The notes: generated from the letters alone by a model not told the origin. 64,000 nucleotides of DNA from an uncultured Pelagibacteraceae bacterium (GCA_902551985.1 CACDFI010000001.1:1-64000); one strand, 5' to 3'. Shown: positions 51,660 to 60,626, counted from the first letter of the stretch. Numbers and translations are program-made.

Positions 51660-52676
51660 TTAGTTATTTTTAGCGTACTCTTGAGCTGCCTTTAACGCAT
51701 CAGCATCAATCATTTTCGCCATAGCAGGCATAACCTTATCTTTCATTAACTTATCAAATTTAGCTTTTTCAGCTCCTGAAAGAGTAGTTACAACACCACC
51801 TCTGTCTTGAAATTCTTTTAGAACCGTTTCACCGTGATCCATAATTCTATCTGTAGAAAGTGTTCCAACTTCTTTACCAACATCCATGATTATTTTTTGC
51901 AAGTCTGCAGGCAAACTATTAAACCAAGTAGAATTTGCCATGATATATGCATCAGCATAGTATTGGTAAGGTTTTTGAGCATATTTTAAAAATTCCCACC
52001 AACTATATGCTTTAATACTTCCTGGAGGACTATTTATTGTATCAATCATACCAGATTGTAGTGCATTATATACTTCACCAGTTTTTAAAGATACACGATT
52101 TGCTCCAAGAGCATCCCACATTGGCTCCTCACTTTTAAGCAATCTTCTTGCCTTTAAACCTTTCATGGCGTCAATACCAGTTAGCTCCCTTGCACTAGAA
52201 ATAGACATTACTGGTCCAACAGGGTTATACATAACTAATGTTGAATTAGTTTTTTTTGTTAATTCTCCCCAAATTTCTTTTCCTTTAGGAGAATTTTGAA
52301 AAAATCCTCTTTGTTGTTCCCAAGAATTAAATAAACCAGGGAAAGAAGCTACATTAAAGTTTTTATTAATTGGTGGAAAACTTACTACACCAACAATTCC
52401 TCCTAATTCAACTGCACCTGAAGTTACAGCTCCCATTACTTCTCTAATTCCAAAAAGTTGTTTTGATGGATAAACTTCAATTTTTAATTTTCCATTTGCT
52501 CTTTTATTAACTTCATCAGCAAATATTTGAGCATGCTTTGCACTATGGTGCTTAGGACTCCAGTGAACTGAAAGTCTACCTACAATTTCAGCAAATGCAG
52601 CTGTTGAAGATACTAAAAATGAAACAACTAACACTATACTCATAGATGCTTTAGTTATTGATTTTAATTTAATCAT
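51660..52676 (-). CDS. dctP: TRAP transporter substrate-binding protein, DctP family (second system)
   Basis: About 338 residues with a signal peptide ending AFA. MKGLKARRLLKSEEPMW contains the usual Arg of DctP receptors near residue 177, and AVTSGAVELGG and ALQSGMIDTINSPP are family segments. I use the ATG at 52676, not the one at 52691, because an AGAGGA ribosome-binding site lies directly before it, inside the longer frame. The substrate is not evident; the flanking genes give no clear pathway. Confidence 0.9.
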   Translation of the reverse strand: MIKLKSITKASMSIVLVVSFLVSSTAAFAEIVGRLSVHWSPKHHSAKHAQIFADEVNKRANGKLKIEVYPSKQLFGIREVMGAVTSGAVELGGIVGVVSFPPINKNFNVASFPGLFNSWEQQRGFFQNSPKGKEIWGELTKKTNSTLVMYNPVGPVMSISSARELTGIDAMKGLKARRLLKSEEPMWDALGANRVSLKTGEVYNALQSGMIDTINSPPGSIKAYSWWEFLKYAQKPYQYYADAYIMANSTWFNSLPADLQKIIMDVGKEVGTLSTDRIMDHGETVLKEFQDRGGVVTTLSGAEKAKFDKLMKDKVMPAMAKMIDADALKAAQEYAKNN

Positions 52677-52801
52677 TTTTTCCTCTCTCATTTTATTTTT
52701 AATAAAACTAGTTTATTATTTGAAAAAGATAAGACAATCATAAATTATTCTAATATAAATTGAATAAAATAAAATATTGAAATAAACTTAAATTCAAAAA
52801 T

Positions 52802-52984
52802 ATGAATCCAACAGATATTTTACTGAGTATTGCGATTGTAGGCATCTACACACTTATCTATGTATATTTAAAATCAAAATATGATGATAGAATAAAAATT
52901 ACCAAGCTATTTGTAATTGGTTTCATTTATGCAACAATAATTACTGGCATACTTTATTATTTGATAAAATTTATTGCATCTTAA
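52802..52984 (+). CDS. small two-helix membrane protein
   Basis: A 60-residue protein with two membrane helices (about 5-22 and 35-57) separated by a short basic loop (KSKYDDRIKITK). Not recognised. It lies just upstream of the GST gene, with no gap between its stop and the GST start, so they probably share an operon. It is divergent from the second TRAP transporter. Confidence 0.5.
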   Translation: MNPTDILLSIAIVGIYTLIYVYLKSKYDDRIKITKLFVIGFIYATIITGILYYLIKFIAS

Positions 52985-53677
52985 ATGCAAATGAAACACA
53001 AACTAGAATTAATTTATTTTAAAATGAGGGCCTTAGCGGAAGCTCCACGTATGTTCTTGCATTATACAGGTATTGAATATGATGATCTAATGTCTTGGGA
53101 TTATTATGGCAAGGATTGGTCAGATGTAAAGCCTCATGTTCCCTTTAAACAACTCCCAATGCTTGTTGTAGACAAAAAATATAAAATTTGTCAAAGCATG
53201 GCGATTATGACTTTTATAGAAAATCTAGCAGGTATAAATATTACTGATCCTATATTAAATGCTAAAGCAAATGCTATTATGCAAAGTGCCCAAGAACTTT
53301 TTATGCCTCTTAATCCAACAGTGAATTTTACAACTGGTGAAAAATTTAAAAAAAAAAGAGATGTTATGATGCCCTTTTTGCTTTCAAGGTTTGAAGATCT
53401 TGAAAAAATAGTAATAGAAAATGATAAAAAATTTTTCATTTATGATGAACCTAGAGCATGTGATTTTGTAACATTTCATCATTTGGATTTATCAAAATTA
53501 CTGGATCCAAATCTTATAAAAAAATTTCCTAGATTGGAAAAATTTCTTGAAGATATGATGTTAATTACGAGTGTAAAATCTTATTTAAATAATCGACCAG
53601 AATTAATTGATGTTGGTATAGAACCAAAACTAATAATTGATGGAGTCGAGCATTCAACTGGAGTTAACAAAACCTAA
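52985..53677 (+). CDS. glutathione S-transferase family protein
   Basis: A 230-residue protein with the GST layout. The thioredoxin-like N-domain has LIYFKMRALAEAPRMFLHY and FKQLPMLVVD (with the cis-Pro), then CQSMAIMTFIENLAG as the glutathione-binding SNAIL-like turn. A helical C-domain follows. The sequence resembles sigma/mu-like eukaryotic-type GSTs more than common bacterial ones. Substrate unknown. Confidence 0.8.
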   Translation: MQMKHKLELIYFKMRALAEAPRMFLHYTGIEYDDLMSWDYYGKDWSDVKPHVPFKQLPMLVVDKKYKICQSMAIMTFIENLAGINITDPILNAKANAIMQSAQELFMPLNPTVNFTTGEKFKKKRDVMMPFLLSRFEDLEKIVIENDKKFFIYDEPRACDFVTFHHLDLSKLLDPNLIKKFPRLEKFLEDMMLITSVKSYLNNRPELIDVGIEPKLIIDGVEHSTGVNKT

Positions 53678-53688
53678 ATCTTAAACCT

Positions 53689-54582
53689 TTGTATAAAATC
53701 TTCAACATATTTTATTTTATTCTAAGTCATCCTCTAAATAAAAAAAATAAGATTAAAGCATTATTGCGTTTTATAAAATGGCAGTTGTATGTTTTTTTTA
53801 CAAACTCTAAGTGTATCTATAACTGGGTAGACAATACAAAATTTATTCTTCAGAAAAAGGAGCATGGAATGAGTGGAAATCTTTATTGTGGTTTAATGGA
53901 ATATTCAGATATGAGTTTTGTTCTTCATGTATTGAGAGAAACTGACGAATTCTATGATATAGGTGCGAATGTTGGTTCATATACTATTTTAGCAAGTGGT
54001 GCAAACAAGTGTAAAACAATTTGTTTTGAACCAATACCTTCAACTTTTGTAAAACTAAAAAATAATATTAATTTAAATAATATTAATTATTTGGTAGATG
54101 CAAGAAACGTTGGATTAGGAGATAAAAATAAAAAAATTCAGTTTATTAACAATCTCGGCACGCAAAATAGGGTAAATATTGATAGCAAAAACAATATATC
54201 ATATGTAGATACAATAACGCTAGATAATAATTTTACACCCAGCTGTTCTTCAATTGTAAAAATAGATGTGGAAGGTTATGAAAATAACATACTTCAAGGT
54301 GGAAGAAATTTTTTTTTAAATCCAAATGTAATTTCGCTGATAGTTGAATTAAATGGAAGTGGTAGATTATATAATATAGAGGATGAAGATATTCATAAAC
54401 TTATACTTTCATTTGGTTTTTTTCCAATAAACTATGAACCTTCAACAAGAAAATTAAAATTACTTAATAGTTATAATAAAAATGGAAATACTATTTATGT
54501 TAAAAATATCGACAAAATTCAACAAAGATGCTTGAAGTCAAAAAGTTTTTGCATTCACACAGTGGATAAATTAATTATTTAG
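53689..54582 (+). CDS. FkbM-family methyltransferase
   Basis: A 297-residue SAM-dependent methyltransferase. The SAM-binding motif I is YDIGANVGSYTILAS near residue 85, then CFEPIPSTFVKLKNN, and KIDVEGYENNILQGG is the FkbM signature. It methylates a hydroxyl, often on a sugar. The start is a TTG; the next Met is too far in. It may belong functionally with the glycan genes at 43849-49879. Confidence 0.85.
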   Translation: MYKIFNIFYFILSHPLNKKNKIKALLRFIKWQLYVFFTNSKCIYNWVDNTKFILQKKEHGMSGNLYCGLMEYSDMSFVLHVLRETDEFYDIGANVGSYTILASGANKCKTICFEPIPSTFVKLKNNINLNNINYLVDARNVGLGDKNKKIQFINNLGTQNRVNIDSKNNISYVDTITLDNNFTPSCSSIVKIDVEGYENNILQGGRNFFLNPNVISLIVELNGSGRLYNIEDEDIHKLILSFGFFPINYEPSTRKLKLLNSYNKNGNTIYVKNIDKIQQRCLKSKSFCIHTVDKLII

Positions 54583-54644
54583 ATTAACTAAGATTTCTAA
54601 TTTGAAAAAAAATTAAAATTAGTGTAAATCATCATTTAATTAAA

Positions 54645-54721
54645 GGCGGGGTAGCTCAGTTGGTTAGAGCGCGGGACTCATAAGCCCGAGGTCAGTGGTT
54701 CGATCCCACTTCCCGCTACCA
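54645..54721 (+). tRNA. tRNA-Met (CAT anticodon), elongator type
   Basis: A cloverleaf of 77 bases: acceptor GGCGGGG with TCCCGCT, D-loop AGTTGGTTAGA, anticodon loop CTCATAA, T-loop GGTTCGATCC, and encoded CCA. The body resembles alphaproteobacterial elongator tRNA-Met rather than initiator tRNA; tRNA-Ile2 also has CAT and cannot be fully excluded. The anticodon stem has one imperfect pair next to the loop. The downstream gene stop starts right after the CCA. Confidence 0.95.
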
Positions 54722-55156
54722 TTAATCAAATCTTTTTATAAATTCAGGATCTATATGTATTACGTAATTTTCTAATGCCTCAGCAACTGCAGTCTCATTT
54801 GTTAAAGATAAAAAAGCGATTTCTCCAAGAAGTTCAAATCCTTTTAGAAAAGCCTCATCTCCCTCGTATCGTAAAACATTTTTGGTTTCTTTAAAACATA
54901 CTGTTCCCAATATATATTGAACATAATCTGCGACGGCAATTTCGTGTTTGGTAAATTTACTTTTAGGAATATTAAACTCATCTCTTAAAGCAGAGTGGTG
55001 CGCTAATGCAGAAAACGCCCATCTTACTAAAACAATTTTATCTCTATCAGTTGTTTTTTGCATTAGGCAGTTTGCGAACTTATCAGAGTATTGTCCTGCT
55101 AATGAGTTAGTTTGATAAAATGTGATTAAAATTAATATTAAAAATAACTTTCTCAT
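54722..55156 (-). CDS. exported hypothetical protein
   Basis: A 144-residue protein with a signal peptide (about 1-20, ending SLA). The mature part is helical, with two cysteines (NCLMQKT and GTVCFKE) that could form a disulfide. Not recognised. It follows apt in the same direction, with a 16-base gap, and its stop abuts the tRNA gene. Confidence 0.6.
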   Translation of the reverse strand: MRKLFLILILITFYQTNSLAGQYSDKFANCLMQKTTDRDKIVLVRWAFSALAHHSALRDEFNIPKSKFTKHEIAVADYVQYILGTVCFKETKNVLRYEGDEAFLKGFELLGEIAFLSLTNETAVAEALENYVIHIDPEFIKRFD

Positions 55157-55172
55157 TTTAGTATCTTATTCG

Positions 55173-55700
55173 TTAATGACCTGGGAAGTCCATCAAATTT
55201 TCAATTTTATAACCTTTTTTTATAAGATTATCACAGCCTCCTAAATCAAAGAGATTGATAACAAATATAAAGGCTGCAACTTTACCCTTTGATATTTCAA
55301 CTAGCTTTGCTGCAGCTTCTGCTGTACCTCCTGTAGCAATTAAGTCATCAATTATTAATACTGAGTCATTTTTAGAAATAGAATCTTTATGAACTTCTAT
55401 TGTTGCTGTTCCATATTCAAGTTCAAAATCAACAGAATGTACATCAGCAGGCAGTTTATTTTTTTTTCGCAACATAATAAATGGTTTTTTTAATATATAT
55501 GAAACAGCGGATGCAAAAACAAAACCTCGAGACTCAATTGCTGCAATTTTATCTACTTTATACTTTTTGGATCTCTCTATGATTTGATTAATTGTTTCTT
55601 CAAAAGCGTGCTCATCTTTAATCAAAGTGGTGATATCCCTAAATAAAATACCTTTTTTGGGATAATCCTTAATTGAGCGAATATAATCTTTTAAATCCAT
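55173..55700 (-). CDS. apt: adenine phosphoribosyltransferase
   Basis: A 175-residue phosphoribosyltransferase with the PRPP loop VLIIDDLIATGGTA near residue 115, the opening YIRSIKDYPKKGILFRDIT, and AIESRGFVFA. It converts adenine and PRPP to AMP. It is divergent from mtnP by 37 bases; MtnP releases adenine, so the two fit one salvage pathway. Confidence 0.95.
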   Translation of the reverse strand: MDLKDYIRSIKDYPKKGILFRDITTLIKDEHAFEETINQIIERSKKYKVDKIAAIESRGFVFASAVSYILKKPFIMLRKKNKLPADVHSVDFELEYGTATIEVHKDSISKNDSVLIIDDLIATGGTAEAAAKLVEISKGKVAAFIFVINLFDLGGCDNLIKKGYKIENLMDFPGH

Positions 55701-55737
55701 AAATGTTATTTATAAATACATTATAAGTAGTTTTTAC

Positions 55738-56610
55738 ATGGCAAATAATAAATTAGCAATAATTGGAGGAAGCGGTCTGTACGACGTTGAAGAGTTTGAG
55801 GACAGAGAATTAATAGATTTAAATACTCCTTGGGGAAAACCATCGGACAAGATATTAAAAACTAAATACCATAATAAAGAGATATATTTTTTACCAAGAC
55901 ATGGAAAAGGGCATTTTATATCTCCATCAAATATAAATTTTAGAGCAAATATTGATGCATTAAAACAATTGGGTGTAACAGATGTTGTTTCTATATCTGC
56001 AGTTGGCTCACTAAAAGAAAATTTGCCTCCAGGAAAATTTGTAATTATTGACCAATTTATCGATAGAACTTTTGCACGAAATAAAACTTTTTTTGATGAG
56101 GAAATAGTTGCCCATGTATCAATGGCACACCCAACTTCTAAAGGTTTAATGAATGCTTGCGAGGATGCAATTAGAAAGGAGGGAATAGATTATCAAAGAG
56201 GAGGGACTTATGTAGTGATGGAAGGTCCTCAATTTTCAACTTTAGCTGAGTCGAATCTTTATAGATCTTGGAAAGCTGATGTAATTGGAATGACTAATAT
56301 GCCAGAAGCTAAATTGGCAAGAGAAGCAGAAATTAGATATGCATCTGTTTCAATGGTAACGGATTATGATTGTTGGCATCCAGGTCATGAAAATGTTGAT
56401 GTCCAGAAAGTAATAAAAGTCTTATTAGAAAATGCTTCCAAAGCAAAAAGCATGATCAAAAATTTAATTGATAATTTTGAGAATCATATAGATCCTAAAG
56501 ATCCAACAAATAATTGCCTAGATGTGGCAATAATAACAGCTCCGGAAAAAAGAACTAAAAATACTACAGATAAACTTAAAACTATAGCTGGAAGAGTGCT
56601 TAATAAATGA
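55738..56610 (+). CDS. mtnP: S-methyl-5'-thioadenosine phosphorylase
   Basis: A 290-residue purine nucleoside phosphorylase family protein: IGGSGLYDVEEF near the start, FLPRHGKGH, SAVGSLKENLPPG, and GGTYVVMEGPQFST. It splits methylthioadenosine, the by-product of spermidine synthesis, to adenine and methylthioribose 1-phosphate. It overlaps mtnA by ATGA. Confidence 0.93.
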   Translation: MANNKLAIIGGSGLYDVEEFEDRELIDLNTPWGKPSDKILKTKYHNKEIYFLPRHGKGHFISPSNINFRANIDALKQLGVTDVVSISAVGSLKENLPPGKFVIIDQFIDRTFARNKTFFDEEIVAHVSMAHPTSKGLMNACEDAIRKEGIDYQRGGTYVVMEGPQFSTLAESNLYRSWKADVIGMTNMPEAKLAREAEIRYASVSMVTDYDCWHPGHENVDVQKVIKVLLENASKAKSMIKNLIDNFENHIDPKDPTNNCLDVAIITAPEKRTKNTTDKLKTIAGRVLNK

Positions 56611-57683
56611 GAATAGAGGGAAAAGAATATAGAACTATATGGTTTGAAAATAATTTTGTAAAAATTATTGATCAAACAAAACTTCCTCATAATTTTATAA
56701 TTAAAGAACTTAAGACATGGAACGATGCAGTTATTGCTATAAAAACTATGGAAGTAAGAGGGGCTCCTTTAATAGGAGCTACTGCTGCTTATGGAATAGT
56801 TTTGGCTATCAAAGAAAATAATGATTTAGATTTTATAAAAAAAAGTTCAGAAAAATTAGCCAATGCAAGACCAACCGCAATTAACTTACAATGGGCAGTC
56901 CACAGGATGAATAATAAATTATCATTTGTTAATCCTGAAAATTTATTTGATGTTGCGTTGAAAGAAGCTGATGAAATATGCAGTGAAGACATAAATTTCT
57001 GCAAAAATATTGGCTTAAATGGCCTCAACATTATTGAGGAAATATACAATAAAAAGAAAAATACAGTAAATATACTTACACACTGTAATGCTGGATGGTT
57101 AGCAACAATCAACTGGGGTACAGCAACCTCTCCGATTTACCATGCACATAAAAAAGGTATTCCCGTACATGTATGGGTCGATGAAACCAGACCAAGAAAT
57201 CAAGGCGCAAATTTAACTTCATTTGAATTGAATGAAGAAGGAATACCAAATACAATTATAACAGATAATACAGGTGGCATTTTAATGCAAAGAGGCGAGG
57301 TAGATATGTGTATTGTGGGTACTGATAGAACTTTATCAACAGGTGATGTTTGTAATAAAATTGGTACTTATTTAAAAGCTTTGGCTGCATATGATAATAA
57401 TGTACCTTTCTATGTAGCTCTACCAAGTTCCACTATTGATTGGGAAACAAAAGATTATAATGAGATACCAATTGAAGAGAGAGATGCCGAAGAACTATCT
57501 TATATAGAAGGAAAAGATGATAAAAATAACATAAAAAAAGTTTTGATTTATCCTGAAAGGAGTAAATCTATGAATCTTGCTTTTGATATAACTCCTGCAA
57601 AATATGTGACAGGTTTAATAACAGAAAAAGGTATATGCAAAGCATCTACAAATGGTTTAAAACAAATGTTTAGTAAATTATGA
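56607..57683 (+). CDS. mtnA: S-methyl-5-thioribose-1-phosphate isomerase
   Basis: A 358-residue eIF2B-like isomerase with RGAPLIGATAAYG near residue 51, LTHCNAGWLAT near 155 (catalytic Cys), DNTGGILMQ, and the catalytic Asp region VGTDRTLSTGDVCNKIGT. It converts methylthioribose 1-phosphate to methylthioribulose 1-phosphate. It is coupled by ATGA to both neighbours. Confidence 0.93.
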   Translation: MRIEGKEYRTIWFENNFVKIIDQTKLPHNFIIKELKTWNDAVIAIKTMEVRGAPLIGATAAYGIVLAIKENNDLDFIKKSSEKLANARPTAINLQWAVHRMNNKLSFVNPENLFDVALKEADEICSEDINFCKNIGLNGLNIIEEIYNKKKNTVNILTHCNAGWLATINWGTATSPIYHAHKKGIPVHVWVDETRPRNQGANLTSFELNEEGIPNTIITDNTGGILMQRGEVDMCIVGTDRTLSTGDVCNKIGTYLKALAAYDNNVPFYVALPSSTIDWETKDYNEIPIEERDAEELSYIEGKDDKNNIKKVLIYPERSKSMNLAFDITPAKYVTGLITEKGICKASTNGLKQMFSKL

Positions 57684-58021
57684 ACCCTCTTATTCTATCT
57701 TTAATATGTTTAGTTATAGTTGGTATAACAGCAAATTTAATTAAATTAATAAAAGAGAGTAAAATACTGCTTCAATTATCAATATTACCTTGTGTGTATT
57801 TAGTTATTTATGGATGTTATTTAATATTTGGTCCAATTGATTTATACAAGGATGGAACAGAAAATTTTTTTAATCAGAACCCAAATAAAGAACTGCCAAT
57901 TGTTTTTGTATTACTTAAATTTTATCAATATATTTTAGTCTTAGTTGGAATTGTGTTTGGTTATTTATATTTTTATTATTTAAGTCAAATTAATAAAGAT
58001 AAAAATAATCTTAATACATAA
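57680..58021 (+). CDS. membrane protein of unknown function in the mtn operon
   Basis: A 113-residue protein with three membrane helices (about 4-20, 29-49, 73-100). No known motif is seen. It overlaps mtnA by ATGA and is followed 1 base later by the aldolase gene, so it belongs to the methylthioadenosine operon. A transport or stabilising role is possible but unsupported. Confidence 0.6.
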   Translation: MNPLILSLICLVIVGITANLIKLIKESKILLQLSILPCVYLVIYGCYLIFGPIDLYKDGTENFFNQNPNKELPIVFVLLKFYQYILVLVGIVFGYLYFYYLSQINKDKNNLNT

Positions 58022-58022
58022 A

Positions 58023-58652
58023 ATGCTAATTCAAAAAAAAGAGATTATTAAATTTGCCAAACTATTAAATCAAAGAAAATTATCAGCTCTAAGATCTGGC
58101 AATATATCATTAAGATATAAAAGTGGATTTTTAATCACTCCTTCTGGAAAAAAATATTCATTATTAAAAGTTAAGGACATCGTATTTGTTAATCTAAATG
58201 GAAAATATAATAAAAATCAGAAACCTTCTTCTGAGTGGAGGTTCCACCAAGATATTTATATTTCAAAAAAAAATGCTAAAGCAATAGTTCATTCTCATTC
58301 TACAAATGCTACAGCTCTATCAACACATAATAAAAAAATACCTTCATTTCATTACATGGTGGCCTTAGCTGGTGGATCAGATATTAAATGTGCAAAATAT
58401 GCAACTTATGGAACGAGAGAATTATCAAAAAATATTCTTAAAGCTTTAAAAAATAGATTTGCATGTTTAATCGCTAATCATGGACAGATTACATTTGGAT
58501 CTAGTCTTGCAGAAGCATTTGAATTAGCAGAGGAAGTAGATAATCTTGCCAAACAGTACATCAAAGCTCTCTTATTGGGACGGCCTAAACTTTTAAGTTT
58601 AAATGAAATGAAAAAAGTTTTAAATAAGAGCAAAACATATAAAAAAAATTAG
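58023..58652 (+). CDS. class II aldolase, FucA type; candidate methylthioribulose-1-phosphate aldolase
   Basis: A 209-residue class II aldolase. It matches L-fuculose-1-phosphate aldolase along its length: KPSSEWRFHQDIY, PSFHYMVALAGG, YATYGTRELS. Glu71, His90, His92 and His153 fall where FucA has its catalytic Glu73 and zinc His92, 94 and 155. In the mtnP-mtnA context the likely substrate is methylthioribulose 1-phosphate, as for Ald2 in Rhodospirillum rubrum, giving DHAP and methylthioacetaldehyde. MtnB dehydratase is the alternative, but the FucA-specific segments argue against it. Confidence 0.8.
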   Translation: MLIQKKEIIKFAKLLNQRKLSALRSGNISLRYKSGFLITPSGKKYSLLKVKDIVFVNLNGKYNKNQKPSSEWRFHQDIYISKKNAKAIVHSHSTNATALSTHNKKIPSFHYMVALAGGSDIKCAKYATYGTRELSKNILKALKNRFACLIANHGQITFGSSLAEAFELAEEVDNLAKQYIKALLLGRPKLLSLNEMKKVLNKSKTYKKN

Positions 58653-58653
58653 A

Positions 58654-59697
58654 ATGACAACAAAAGTTGGAGAACATATTACACTTGATATTTTAGGAAC
58701 AAAGAAAGAATACGATCCAGCTTTTTATGAAAAATTAGTCTATAAAATTGCAAAAATTGCAAAAGTAACAGTATTAGAAATAACAAAATATAAGTTTGAA
58801 CCACAAGGATTTACCCTTGTAGCTTTACTTGCAGAAAGCCATATAAGTTTTCATACATTTCCTGAAAAAGGCATAATAAGTTTTGATTTTTTTACATGTG
58901 CAAAAGTATCCCCTTTAGTAGCTTTGGATGTTATTAAAGAGGAAATAGATCATACAAATATAATTATTAAAAAATTTAATAGGGATACTATAGACCATTA
59001 TCATGACAATTATAGCTCGCCGGGTCTAAAGAAGTCTTACATAGTTAAAAAAATTTTAGAAAAATTTAAATCTGAGGTTGGACAGCAAATAGAAATTTTA
59101 GAATTAGAACAGTTTGGTAAAGCACTATTCATAGATAATGAAATTCAGGTGGCAGAGAGTGATGAGCACTTATATAGCTCAACATTTGTTAACTCTGGAC
59201 TTAATCTAAATTCAAATAAAGAAAAAGCTGCAATAATTGGTGGAGGTGACGGAGGTGTTGCAAGAGAGTGTATTTCAAAAAATTTTGGCTTTATTGATTG
59301 GTTTGAATTAGATCCAGAGGTTGTAAATGTTTGCGACAAACACTTAGCAAAAATTGGAAACAAAGCTACAGAAAAAAATTCAGTAAATTGTGTTTGGGGG
59401 GATGCTTTTGAAAGCATTAAAACAGTTAACGATAATACTTATGATCAAATATTTGTTGATTTAAATGATGATCAGTACTGCATCGATCTAGCTGCAAAAA
59501 ATATGAATGCTTTAGAAAGAATATTAAAACCAAAAGGTGTAATAACAGCTCAAGTAGGCAGTCAGGATAAAAAACCTGATCAAGTAAATAACTGGCTTAA
59601 TGTATTTAATAAAAATTTTGGTAATACAAAATTATCGAGAGTTTACATACCTAGTTTTGACTGCTCTTGGAACTTTTCATCATCTATAAATCATTAG
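58654..59697 (+). CDS. speD-speE: fused S-adenosylmethionine decarboxylase-spermidine synthase
   Basis: A 347-residue two-domain protein. Residues 1 to about 112 are a bacterial SpeD: ESH with Ser62 (the self-cleavage and pyruvoyl site), His67 in FHTFPE, and Cys82 in FTCA. Residues about 120-347 are spermidine synthase, with IIGGGDGGVARE, the FELDPEVV aminopropyl-donor region, and FVDLNDD. The fusion makes decarboxylated SAM and uses it to form spermidine and methylthioadenosine. It starts 1 base after the aldolase stop and ends the operon. Confidence 0.92.
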   Translation: MTTKVGEHITLDILGTKKEYDPAFYEKLVYKIAKIAKVTVLEITKYKFEPQGFTLVALLAESHISFHTFPEKGIISFDFFTCAKVSPLVALDVIKEEIDHTNIIIKKFNRDTIDHYHDNYSSPGLKKSYIVKKILEKFKSEVGQQIEILELEQFGKALFIDNEIQVAESDEHLYSSTFVNSGLNLNSNKEKAAIIGGGDGGVARECISKNFGFIDWFELDPEVVNVCDKHLAKIGNKATEKNSVNCVWGDAFESIKTVNDNTYDQIFVDLNDDQYCIDLAAKNMNALERILKPKGVITAQVGSQDKKPDQVNNWLNVFNKNFGNTKLSRVYIPSFDCSWNFSSSINH

Positions 59698-59754
59698 AAT
59701 TTTCTTTTTTATTCTATCAATTTATGAAATAATTAAATTTTAACGGAGGAAATA

Positions 59755-60582
59755 ATGAATATATTAAAAAAAACTTTTTTTTCGATTATAATTTCTTTAT
59801 TTTTAATCAGCAGTTCTAATGCTGATAAAATAAGAATTGGAACAGAGGGCGCTTATCCTCCCTGGAATTCAAAAGATGCTTCAGGGAAATTAATTGGTTT
59901 TGAAGTAGAACTAGCTTGGCAGTTATGCAGATATATCGGTCAACAATGTGAAATAGTTGAACAAGATTGGGACGGAATGATACCGGCATTAACATCTAAA
60001 AAATTTGATGCAATCATGGCCGGAATGTCAATCACTGAGGAAAGAATGAAAACAATTAATTTTTCACAAGGATATGCAGATGAAGTTGCATCTTTAGCAG
60101 TTATGAAAGGTTCAGATCTTGAAGGAATAGACACTCCAGATGCTGTAAACTTAAACCTTGGCGGATCAGCTGTTAATAAAGCAATGAAAACATTAACATC
60201 TGCTTTATCGGGAAAAACAGTTTGTACTCAAATTGGTACAATTCACCAAAACTTTCTTGAGTCTGGAGATGTGGGAAAAGTAAATTTAAAAACTTACAAG
60301 ACACAAGATGAGGTTAACCTTGATTTATCTAACGGAAGGTGTGATGTAGCGTTAGCTGCTGCGGTTGCATTTACCGATTATGCTGAAAAGTCTGGTGAAG
60401 CTGTAGTACTTGTGGGACCAACTTTTTCAGGTGGTGCATTTGGTAATGGTGTTGGAGTAGGTATTAGAAAAGATGACACTAAACTTTTAAAAGCCTTTAA
60501 TAAAGCTATAGATAAAGCAAGAAAAGACGGCCATATTAGTAGAATTGCTATTAAATGGTTTGGTTTTGACGCTTCTATGTAA
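59755..60582 (+). CDS. amino-acid-type ABC transporter substrate-binding protein
   Basis: A 275-residue periplasmic binding protein of the HisJ/ArgT family 3. Signal peptide about 1-23 (ending SNA), then KIRIGTEGAYPPWNSKDASGK, FDAIMAGMSITEERMKTINFS, and the late RKDDTKLLKAFNKAIDKARKDG. It probably binds a basic amino acid, opine or related compound. A GGAGG ribosome-binding site precedes the ATG. A hairpin follows the gene. Confidence 0.9.
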   Translation: MNILKKTFFSIIISLFLISSSNADKIRIGTEGAYPPWNSKDASGKLIGFEVELAWQLCRYIGQQCEIVEQDWDGMIPALTSKKFDAIMAGMSITEERMKTINFSQGYADEVASLAVMKGSDLEGIDTPDAVNLNLGGSAVNKAMKTLTSALSGKTVCTQIGTIHQNFLESGDVGKVNLKTYKTQDEVNLDLSNGRCDVALAAAVAFTDYAEKSGEAVVLVGPTFSGGAFGNGVGVGIRKDDTKLLKAFNKAIDKARKDGHISRIAIKWFGFDASM

Positions 60583-60595
60583 TTAATTTTAGATG

Positions 60596-60620
60596 TGGCG
60601 ACTATAATATATAGTCGCCA
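60596..60620 (+). other. hairpin between binding-protein and permease genes
   Basis: TGGCGACTAT and ATAGTCGCCA form a perfect 10-bp stem with a 5-base AATAT loop. No T run follows. It sits between the binding-protein stop and the permease start 7 bases later, so it may protect the upstream mRNA or reduce permease expression. Confidence 0.65.
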
Positions 60621-60626
60621 ATCTAT

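Noticed and set aside
51654-51670. Short inverted repeat AAATAACT/AGTTATTT at the end of the second dctP
   Set aside because: The loop would be one base at full pairing and it overlaps the stop codon; too weak to call.
58023-58652. MtnB dehydratase annotation for the class II aldolase gene
   Set aside because: Segments specific to FucA-type aldolases fit along the whole chain, so aldolase is preferred, though the substrate is inferred.
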